From contig CAKSSZ010000120.1 of NCBI GenBank assembly GCA_934489915.1, forward strand, positions 1-5,327: a stretch of DNA of 5,327 bases, read 5' to 3'. Position numbers and translations under genes: made by a program. The stretch's first letter is position 1; each line of letters begins with the position of its first letter. Under the pieces are notes generated by a model. That model was not told the DNA's origin, made no database searches, and saw nothing but the letters and a program-made list of their open reading frames with translations. Of the stretch, positions 1-4,657 are shown piece after piece. The DNA comes from an uncultured Clostridia bacterium. GTDB taxonomy: Bacteria > Bacillota > Clostridia > HGM11514.

Positions 1-478
1 CGTCTAAGGCATCCATCATCAGGGTTTCTTCCTCCACCCCGTCCTGCTCCTCAATCACGATCACGCCTTTTTGATCAAACATAAAACCTACGCAACCGGT
101 TTGCCCTAAGTTACCGCCGAATTTGTCAAAATAATGACGAACTTCCCCGGCGGTTCGGTTCTTATTATCGGTCATGACTTCCACAATAACCGCCACACCG
201 GATGGACCGTAGCCCTCATAGGTGATTTCCGTATAATCTGCACCGCCCGTCTCACCGGCAGCCTTTTTAATACTTCGGGCGATCGTATCGTTTGGCATAT
301 TGTTTGCCTTTGCCTTTGCGATCACATCCTTCAGCTTTGAGTTGCTTTCCGGATCCGGCCCGCCCTGCTTGACTGTTACTGCAATTTCACGGCCGATTTT
401 AGTAAATATTTTTCCTTTTTGTGCGTCCGATTTCTCTTTCTTGTGCTTGATATTGGACCACTTAGAATGTCCTGACAT
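1..478 (-). CDS. yebC: YebC/TACO1-family translation/transcription factor, partial (C-terminus beyond left edge)
   Basis: The 159 visible residues begin MSGHSKWSNIKHKK, the hallmark YebC N-terminus. They continue with the family block DPESNSKLKDVIAKAKANNMP (split here: DPESNSKL at 42-49, KANNMP at 57-62), the TDNKNRT motif at 103-109 and GGNLGQTGCVGFMF at 121-134. Family members are about 240-250 residues, so roughly 80-90 residues lie beyond the left edge; nothing suggests a break. The family is cytoplasmic. Members have been described both as DNA-binding regulators (PmpR) and as ribosome-associated factors that help translation of difficult stretches such as proline runs (YebC, mitochondrial TACO1). 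The N-terminus resembles the YrbC/YebC type more than the YeeI type. The ATG at 476-478 is preceded by AGGAG at 489-493, and a consensus promoter lies just upstream, so the gene appears to be transcribed alone or as first gene. Confidence 0.96.
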   Translation of the reverse strand, partial: MSGHSKWSNIKHKKEKSDAQKGKIFTKIGREIAVTVKQGGPDPESNSKLKDVIAKAKANNMPNDTIARSIKKAAGETGGADYTEITYEGYGPSGVAVIVEVMTDNKNRTAGEVRHYFDKFGGNLGQTGCVGFMFDQKGVIVIEEQDGVEEETLMMDALD

Positions 479-513
479 TCACAAACCACTCCTGTTATTC
501 ATTAGTTACATCC

Positions 514-542
514 ATTATATCATACACTTTTTCCAATGTCAA
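514..542 (-). promoter_or_regulatory. Consensus sigma-A promoter of yebC
   Basis: Read on the minus strand, TTGACA (537-542) and TATAAT (514-519) are separated by exactly 17 bp. A TGA directly before the -10 gives an extended -10 element. The predicted start is near 507, leaving a leader of about 30 nt that contains the AGGAG ribosome binding site. Confidence 0.85.
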
Positions 543-625
543 GGTTTCAACCGCAAAAAGGAGCAGCGGTCAAAATTCCCCCTGCATGATTTGTCTCTTC
601 TGCCCTTGCCTTCCCGAGTAGATTG

Positions 626-672
626 AAAAAGAGCAGCATGAAAAACCAATTGGCTTTTCAAGCAGCCCTGCT
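626..672 (-). terminator. Probable intrinsic terminator after the DUF5662-like gene
   Basis: Four bases after the TAA stop, the minus strand reads AGCAGGGCTGCT (661-672), then TGAAAA and TTTTCA arms (655-660 and 639-644) flanking CCAATTGG. A second CTGCT follows (633-637), then a short U-run, CTTTTTC (625-631). An outer AGCAG/CTGCT stem with the inner TGAAAA/TTTTCA stem would place the U-run at the base of the hairpin. The stem is AT-rich and interrupted, so strength is uncertain. Confidence 0.45.
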
Positions 673-675
673 ACT

Positions 676-1218
676 TTATTTCCCGTGTTCCTCCCGCAGC
701 GCTTTTCTGACCGCTGCAAAGGCAGCCTCCTCGCCCTGCTCAGCCAGGAGAGTCAGCCAATCCTCCAGCAGCTGGGAGGTTTCCGGATGGATCATCCGAT
801 TCTTTTTTCCTTTCAGAAAATACTCCAACGGATGGCGTTGCCGGTACGCATCCTTTTGATATATTTTACTTGCCGCCACCCGATCACAGAACATCTCTGC
901 CACATACCGCAGCGGCATTTTTACCGGCCGCAGCTTTTTATCCGCCGGACTGTAATCCGTCCAGTATTCAAAATGATGCTTATTTCTGCCCTTGTGGTGC
1001 AGCCAAGCCTTGGAATATCCAAATTCCTCCCGCTCCCGCTCGTTGGGACTTCTGCCGCCGTCCGTATAATATTTCGCACCGGAACGCAGCTCTGTGAAAG
1101 AATACTTGGATAAATCATGCCACAGCCCCTGCCATAAAATCCCTACCCGTGCACAATGGGCAATCACAAGATGACGGTGCCGGGTAATGGTACGCAAATG
1201 TCTCCATAGGTTTGCCAT
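676..1218 (-). CDS. DUF5662-family protein, histidine-rich, function unknown
   Basis: This 180-residue soluble protein has no signal peptide or membrane helix. It resembles DUF5662 proteins, which are common in Firmicutes and their phages and have no established activity. Visible features are a basic, His-rich start (H7, H14, H16, H21), a WHDLSKYS block with H34-D35, H74-H75 (AWLHHKGRN), H81-H82 followed by EYW, a later D112 (MFCDRVAASK), and an acidic, Ala/Leu-rich C-terminal helix. The order His, His-Asp, His, His, Asp recalls HD-superfamily metal-dependent phosphohydrolases, but that is inference. An in-frame TTG at 1237-1239 would add seven residues. The ATG at 1216-1218 is preferred because GAGGG lies six bases upstream. 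The gene has its own promoter and a probable terminator. It follows the metal operon on the same strand by 78 bp, without a clear terminator between them. Confidence 0.85.
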   Translation of the reverse strand: MANLWRHLRTITRHRHLVIAHCARVGILWQGLWHDLSKYSFTELRSGAKYYTDGGRSPNEREREEFGYSKAWLHHKGRNKHHFEYWTDYSPADKKLRPVKMPLRYVAEMFCDRVAASKIYQKDAYRQRHPLEYFLKGKKNRMIHPETSQLLEDWLTLLAEQGEEAAFAAVRKALREEHGK

Positions 1219-1224
1219 TGGATT

Positions 1225-1230
1225 CCCTCT
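1225..1230 (-). promoter_or_regulatory. Ribosome binding site deciding the DUF5662 start
   Basis: AGAGGG on the minus strand is six bases before the ATG at 1216-1218. The alternative TTG start at 1237-1239 has only a weak AGAGAG close to it. This supports the shorter, 180-residue protein. Confidence 0.65.
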
Positions 1231-1253
1231 TTTCCGCAAAACTCTCTTTTTTT

Positions 1254-1282
1254 AGTATACTACACTTTCGGTAAAAAGGCAA
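1254..1282 (-). promoter_or_regulatory. Sigma-A promoter of the DUF5662-like gene
   Basis: On the minus strand, TTGCCT (1277-1282) and TATACT (1254-1259) are 17 bp apart, giving a start near 1247. The -10 sits inside a 10-bp palindrome, TAGTATACTA (1253-1262). The promoter lies in the 78-bp gap after the ATPase stop, so the gene can be expressed independently of the metal operon. Confidence 0.65.
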
Positions 1283-1296
1283 TCATTCCGATAAAA

Positions 1297-3153
1297 TTAT
1301 TTCTTAATTTCCGGGAGCTTACCGTACAGTGCCCTCATGGCGTTACAAATTGCCAATACCGAAACTCCTACGTCTGCAAAGACCGCTTCCCACATATTTG
1401 CCGCACCGAAGGCACTCATAAACAAAACAACCGCCTTTACCGCCAAAGCAAATATAATATTCTGCCACACAATTTTCATTGTCTTTTGGGCGATACGCAC
1501 CCCTTGCGGGAGTCGGGAAGGCTGGTCATCCATCAACACCACATCAGCGGCTTCTATGGCGGCGTCCGATCCCATGGCTCCCATGGCAATTCCGGCGTCT
1601 GCCATGGCAAGCACCGGTGCGTCGTTCATACCGTCCCCTACAAACAATACCGTTCCTTCTTTTTGTTCCTGAATGATCTGCTTGGTCAGCGCCACCTTAT
1701 CCTGCGGCAGCAGCTGGGCATGTACCTCGCCGATTCCCAGTGCTTCAGCCACCGCTTCAGCAGCAGACGCATGGTCGCCTGTCAGCATGACCTGTCGGGA
1801 AACTCCCATTTCCCGAAGCGCACGCAGAGCTGCCGGTGCGTCCTGCTTGATCCGGTCAGCAATCACAATACTTCCCAAAAATACACCGTCTGCCGCCACA
1901 AAGACCTGCGTACCCCTTTGGTTACCGGAACGGTACACAATCCGGTTTTGTTCCATCAACCGTTGATTCCCGGCCAGTACCTCTTGCCCGTCTACCGTAG
2001 CACGAATCCCGCAGCCGGTAATTTCTGATGCATCCTGAACCGATCCCGGCACAATTTCTTTCCCATAGGCTTCCCGCAGGGACTGGGCAATCGGGTGATC
2101 TGAAATACTTTCTGCCTTCGCCGCCAGTGACAAAACCTGATCCTCCGTCGCCTCTCCGCTCGGGAAAATACCGGTCACGGAAAAGCTGCCTTCCGTCAAT
2201 GTGCCGGTTTTATCAAACACAACCGTCTTTGCTTTTGCAAGCACTTCAATATAATTGGAACCCTTCACCAAAATACCGAGCCGAGACGCCTTCCCGATTC
2301 CGCCAAAAAAGGAAAGAGGAACTGAAATCACCAGAGCGCAAGGGCAGGAGACAACCAAAAAGATCAGCGCCCGCCGCAGCCACATGACCCAAGAACCTGC
2401 CTCCAATAAGGGCGGAACCGCCGTAAGCAATACCGCCGCAATCACCACAGAGGGGGTATAGTATTGAGAAAACTTCGTAATAAAACGTTCGGTTTTCGCT
2501 TTGACAGAAGAAGCATTCTCCACCAACTCTAAAATTTTAGAAACCGTCGAGTCTGAAAACTCCTTCGATGCGCGAACTTTCAACAATCCCTTTAAATTAA
2601 TGCAGCCGCTGATCACCGAATCTCCCGGCGCAACCTCTCGGGGCATAGATTCCCCTGTCAGCGCCGCCGTATTTAAGCTGGAGGAGCCTTGCTCCACCAT
2701 GCCGTCTACCGGGATTTTTTCACCGGGCTTTACTACCAGCAATTCGCCTACTTCAATTTCTTCCGGGTCAACCTGCACCACGCTGCCGTTCCGTTCCACC
2801 CAGGCCGTATCCGGCGCAAGCTCCATTAAGCCTGCAATAGAGCTGCGGCTTTTCCCAACGGCATAGCTTTGGAACAGCTCTCCTACTTGGTAAAAAACCA
2901 TTACAAAGACAGCTTCTGAAAGCTTTCCTAAGCCCAATGCGCCTATCGTGGCAACCGCCATCAGGAAATTTTCATCAAACAACCGACCGCCCATCAGGTT
3001 GCGAACTGCTTTATAGAGCACATCCCATCCGGCAATCAAATAAGGAATCAGCAAAATCCAGGGAGTCGTCCATTTTTCTGCCACAAGCCCGATTCCGTAC
3101 AGGCCAATGCTCACCAGAATTCGTACCAGCTCTTTTTTTTGTTTTTTGGTCAT
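1297..3153 (-). CDS. cadA: Zn/Cd/Pb-exporting P1B-type ATPase (CadA/ZntA-like), lacking an N-terminal metal-binding domain
   Basis: This 618-residue membrane pump uses ATP to drive divalent soft metals out of the cytoplasm. All P-type ATPase motifs are intact: TGES (166-169) in the actuator domain, the CPC metal-site motif (270-272) in SCPCALVIS, DKTGT with the phosphorylated Asp (D314), the HP motif (H353-P354), TGD (458-460) and GDGMND (506-511). K573 in helix 7 and D594-V-G with N604 in helix 8 match the Zn2+/Cd2+/Pb2+ subgroup (ZntA/CadA) rather than the copper pumps. Eight membrane helices are visible: about 11-24, 31-49, 60-77, 78-94, 233-252, 261-281, 561-580 and 586-604. Typical CadA/ZntA proteins are over 700 residues because of N-terminal HMA domains; here that domain is encoded separately just upstream. 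A GTG at 3160-3162 would add three residues, but it overlaps the GGGGTG that best serves the ATG. It is the last gene of the operon. Confidence 0.96.
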   Translation of the reverse strand: MTKKQKKELVRILVSIGLYGIGLVAEKWTTPWILLIPYLIAGWDVLYKAVRNLMGGRLFDENFLMAVATIGALGLGKLSEAVFVMVFYQVGELFQSYAVGKSRSSIAGLMELAPDTAWVERNGSVVQVDPEEIEVGELLVVKPGEKIPVDGMVEQGSSSLNTAALTGESMPREVAPGDSVISGCINLKGLLKVRASKEFSDSTVSKILELVENASSVKAKTERFITKFSQYYTPSVVIAAVLLTAVPPLLEAGSWVMWLRRALIFLVVSCPCALVISVPLSFFGGIGKASRLGILVKGSNYIEVLAKAKTVVFDKTGTLTEGSFSVTGIFPSGEATEDQVLSLAAKAESISDHPIAQSLREAYGKEIVPGSVQDASEITGCGIRATVDGQEVLAGNQRLMEQNRIVYRSGNQRGTQVFVAADGVFLGSIVIADRIKQDAPAALRALREMGVSRQVMLTGDHASAAEAVAEALGIGEVHAQLLPQDKVALTKQIIQEQKEGTVLFVGDGMNDAPVLAMADAGIAMGAMGSDAAIEAADVVLMDDQPSRLPQGVRIAQKTMKIVWQNIIFALAVKAVVLFMSAFGAANMWEAVFADVGVSVLAICNAMRALYGKLPEIKK

Positions 3154-3159
3154 CTTCAA

Positions 3160-3165
3160 CACCCC
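3160..3165 (-). promoter_or_regulatory. Ribosome binding site of the ATPase gene
   Basis: GGGGTG on the minus strand lies six bases before the ATG at 3151-3153 and can pair with the GGTG-recognising part of the anti-SD. The in-frame GTG inside it has no good site upstream, so the ATG start is favoured. Confidence 0.5.
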
Positions 3166-3171
3166 GATTCG

Positions 3172-3393
3172 TTATGATCGATGAATGACGCAATCCGGCT
3201 CAATCTGGCCGCAGACTTTAATGGCCTGATCTAAAATTTCTTCCATTTTGTCATCGTCCGCCCGAAGCACCAGCTTTTGCGTTAAAAAGCTAACGGACAC
3301 CGACTCCACACCCGGGATCTTTTCAATGGCATGCTCCATTTCTGCTGCGCAGTGAGCGCAATCCAAATTTTCTAACCGACAAATCTTTTTCAT
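3172..3393 (-). CDS. Small HMA-domain heavy-metal-binding protein (stand-alone metal-binding domain)
   Basis: This is a 73-residue cytoplasmic protein made of a single HMA (heavy-metal-associated, ferredoxin-like beta-alpha-beta-beta-alpha-beta) domain. The metal loop is NLDCAHCA, with C12 and C15. The Asp just before the first Cys (D11) is the variant seen in ZntA-type Zn/Cd/Pb domains, where copper chaperones usually have MxCxxC. The hydrophobic pattern after it (IPGVESVSVSF, then KLVLRA) fits the fold. Two more Cys (C61, C68) and a His (H71) sit in the last helix and tail. It likely replaces the N-terminal domain missing from the adjacent ATPase, as metal donor or regulator. The start is the ATG at 3391-3393, four bases after the regulator stop. 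A TTG further upstream would overlap the regulator gene and has no ribosome site. The ATPase ATG begins 18 bases after its stop, so the genes are cotranscribed. Confidence 0.9.
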   Translation of the reverse strand: MKKICRLENLDCAHCAAEMEHAIEKIPGVESVSVSFLTQKLVLRADDDKMEEILDQAIKVCGQIEPDCVIHRS

Positions 3394-3397
3394 AACA

Positions 3398-3757
3398 TCA
3401 ACCTCTTTCTTCTTCAATATGTTCCATTCCTTCGCCGATGATATCCTTTACATGGTCATCTGCCAGGGAATAAAAAACCGTTTTGCCTTCCTTTCGGAAT
3501 TTTACTAACCGTGCCTGCTTTAAAATCCGCAGCTGATGAGACACCGCCGAAACAGAAACGCCAAGCAATGCTGCCAGATCGCACACGCACAGCTCCTCCT
3601 CCAGCAGGATATAAAGCAGGCTCACCCGCGTGCTGTCGCCAAAAACCTTATACAGCTCCGCCAAATCATAGAGCTTTTCCTGACTGGGCAAATGCTTTCT
3701 GATTTTTGCCACTACATCCTCGTGAGCATGGAGATAATCACATTGGGGCGGATTCAT
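3398..3757 (-). CDS. cadC: ArsR/SmtB-family metal-sensing repressor, CadC-like
   Basis: This 119-residue winged-helix repressor is expected to bind DNA as a dimer and release it on binding Zn, Cd or Pb. The core shows LAELYKVFGDSTRVSLLYILL (about 32-52), the ELCVCDLA metal box (56-62), the recognition helix SVSAVSHQLRILK (68-80) and the wing KFRKEGKTVFYSL (86-98). Aligned with the known CadC ligands and a constant offset of one residue, the alpha3N site would be C6, H10, C57 and C59, with His in place of CadC C11. The alpha5 site would be D100, H102, H113 and E116. Both sites therefore look complete. The ATG at 3755-3757 is preceded by GAGGTGA (3762-3768). It is the first gene of the operon, just behind the operator, so it very likely represses its own transcription. 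CzrA or SmtB-like zinc sensing is an alternative to cadmium/lead sensing. Confidence 0.94.
   Translation of the reverse strand: MNPPQCDYLHAHEDVVAKIRKHLPSQEKLYDLAELYKVFGDSTRVSLLYILLEEELCVCDLAALLGVSVSAVSHQLRILKQARLVKFRKEGKTVFYSLADDHVKDIIGEGMEHIEEERG
3401..3406 (-). promoter_or_regulatory. Ribosome binding site of the HMA gene, inside the end of the regulator gene
   Basis: AGAGGT on the minus strand overlaps the last codons of the regulator gene. Its GAGG core is eight bases before the HMA ATG. The four-base gap and the embedded site suggest translational coupling of the two genes. Confidence 0.6.
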
Positions 3758-3778
3758 AACATCACCTCATTCCATCAT

Positions 3779-3794
3779 TTGAACAATTGTTCAA
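3779..3794. promoter_or_regulatory. ArsR/SmtB-type operator, perfect 16-bp palindrome
   Basis: TTGAACAATTGTTCAA is a perfect inverted repeat containing the TGAA-N6-TTCA core typical of SmtB/CadC/CzrA operators. It begins 5 bp past the -10 box of the operon promoter and covers the predicted transcription start (near 3793), where a bound repressor would block RNA polymerase. The regulator gene starts 21 bp further on. Assignment to this regulator is inferred from position and motif. Confidence 0.85.
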
Positions 3795-3799
3795 TTATT

Positions 3800-3828
3800 A
3801 TTATATTCCCTTTTTCTCCGTTTGTCAA
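3800..3828 (-). promoter_or_regulatory. Consensus sigma-A promoter of the metal-resistance operon
   Basis: On the minus strand, TTGACA (3823-3828) and TATAAT (3800-3805) are exactly 17 bp apart. This is a full-consensus promoter, expected to be strong when not repressed, which fits control by a tight repressor at the adjacent palindrome. The leader to the regulator ATG is about 36 nt. Confidence 0.88.
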
Positions 3829-3856
3829 GAGAAAAATAAAAATTTTTTTCGGAACA

Positions 3857-3885
3857 TTGACAGGATGATAGAGGCATGATATAAT
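3857..3885 (+). promoter_or_regulatory. Consensus extended -10 promoter of the zinc-ribbon gene
   Basis: TTGACA (3857-3862) and TATAAT (3880-3885) are 17 bp apart, with TGA directly before the -10. The -35 box lies only 28 bp from the -35 of the divergent metal operon. The predicted start is near 3892. Confidence 0.87.
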
Positions 3886-3896
3886 AGCAGTAGATG

Positions 3897-3908
3897 CAGC
3901 ATATGCTG
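3897..3908. repeat. 12-bp perfect palindrome at the start of the zinc-ribbon transcript
   Basis: CAGCATATGCTG is self-complementary and lies about 5-16 bp after the predicted start site, upstream of the ribosome binding site at 3922-3928. It could be an operator half-way between promoter and gene or a short 5' leader hairpin. It differs in sequence from the metal operator, so it is not a second site for the same repressor. Confidence 0.5.
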
Positions 3909-3936
3909 TCAAAAAAGAAAGAAAGGAGCGATTGCT

Positions 3937-4407
3937 ATGAAAGTTTGTCCGAAATGCAATAATCAGGTCGAGGATAGCGCAGTATTCTGCAATTTGTGCG
4001 GCGCCCCCTTGGATCCGGCAGCAGCACAGCAAGCATACGGAGCAGGATATGTTCCCTATAATCCCTATGACCACACTGCAGAATATGATCCGCAGGATAT
4101 TTCTTCCAACAAAGTTTTTGCCATGCTCATTTACTTATCCAGCTTTATCGGGATTCTGATCGCCCTTCTGGCGGCAAATCAATCCCCTTATGTAATGTAT
4201 CATCTGCGCCAGGCGCTGAAATTCATGGTGGTGGAAATCTTAACCGGATTAATCTGTGTGATTCTTCTGTGGACCGTTATCATCCCCATCGCAGCAGGAA
4301 TTTTCCTGGTTGTTTTGGAAGTGATTAAAATCATCTGCTTTTTCCAGGTTTGTTCCGGAAAAGCAAAGGATGCTGCCATTATCCGCAGCATGGGCTTTTT
4401 AAAATAA
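3937..4407 (+). CDS. Zinc-ribbon membrane protein, function unknown
   Basis: This 156-residue protein begins with a zinc ribbon, MKVCPKCNNQ, then FCNLCGAPL, with C4, C7, C18 and C21 as the four ligands. A low-complexity Ala/Gly/Tyr/Pro linker follows (about 26-55). The remainder is hydrophobic, with predicted membrane helices near 60-80, 95-113 and 114-137 and a short basic tail. The segment SNKVFAMLIYLSSFIGILIALL and the loop YVMYHLRQALKF resemble DUF4870/Tic20-like small membrane proteins (the first segment is residues 57-78, shown in part only: SNKVFAML). Proteins with this layout are common in Clostridia and have no assigned role. The ribbon would face the cytoplasm if the N-terminus is inside. 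The start is the ATG with AAAGGAG (3922-3928) eight bases before it. It is monocistronic, divergent from the metal operon, with its own promoter and a hairpin after the stop. A direct tie to metal resistance is not shown. Confidence 0.9.
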   Translation: MKVCPKCNNQVEDSAVFCNLCGAPLDPAAAQQAYGAGYVPYNPYDHTAEYDPQDISSNKVFAMLIYLSSFIGILIALLAANQSPYVMYHLRQALKFMVVEILTGLICVILLWTVIIPIAAGIFLVVLEVIKIICFFQVCSGKAKDAAIIRSMGFLK

Positions 4408-4420
4408 TAAAAGAAAAAGT

Positions 4421-4453
4421 ACAAGAGCCGCCTGGCAGAAGGGCGGCTCTTGT
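4421..4453 (+). terminator. Rho-independent terminator hairpin after the zinc-ribbon gene
   Basis: ACAAGAGCCGCC (4421-4432) and GGCGGCTCTTGT (4442-4453) form a perfect 12-bp GC-rich stem with a 9-base loop, 13 bases after the stop codon. An A-rich stretch precedes it. The downstream T-tract is poor (TGTCTCGTTTC). Read on the minus strand, the hairpin is followed by ACTTTTTCTTTT, a better U-tract, so it may act in both directions. Confidence 0.85.
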
Positions 4454-4594
4454 TGTCTCGTTTCACTTTCTATTTTCGATCCTTATGATACTATATTCCG
4501 TGATCATAAACAAAAAATTCCTGCAAAAACATCCTCCCCTATGACCTGTTCCCACCTAAAAACACAAAAAAATTTCTTTTCTCATGAAAAAAGG

Positions 4595-4623
4595 TTGAAA
4601 AATAGTAGAATTTATTGTACAAT
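4595..4623 (+). promoter_or_regulatory. Sigma-A promoter of the glycosyltransferase gene
   Basis: TTGAAA (4595-4600) and TACAAT (4618-4623) are 17 bp apart in an AT-rich stretch after the terminator. The predicted start is near 4630, giving a leader of about 28 nt before the likely TTG start. Confidence 0.65.
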
Positions 4624-4657
4624 AATAAGAGAATATGAAAAACGTTAGGGTGTGAAA

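Noticed and set aside
300..626. A 108-codon plus-strand open frame over the yebC start and promoter
   Set aside because: It is antisense to yebC and its promoter, with no ribosome binding site and low-complexity translation.
685..1113. A 142-codon plus-strand open frame opposite the DUF5662-like gene
   Set aside because: It is the complement of a recognisable gene and contains no coherent domain; its length is explained by codon bias of the real gene.
1486..2028. A 180-codon plus-strand open frame opposite the ATPase gene
   Set aside because: It lies wholly antisense to intact, motif-bearing ATPase sequence, has no good ribosome site and its translation resembles no family I know.
3775..4074. 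A 99-codon minus-strand open frame across the divergent promoter region
   Set aside because: It is antisense to the zinc-ribbon gene and runs through two consensus promoters; the Cys-rich look is the complement of the ribbon sequence.
4571..4594. TTTTC/GAAAA inverted repeat upstream of the glycosyltransferase promoter
   Set aside because: The stem is only five AT pairs in an A/T-rich stretch, so it is expected by chance and has no supporting context.
4454..4594. Search for a small gene or RNA between the terminator and the next promoter
   Set aside because: No ribosome site with a plausible reading frame, no stable hairpin series and no riboswitch-like motif was seen.
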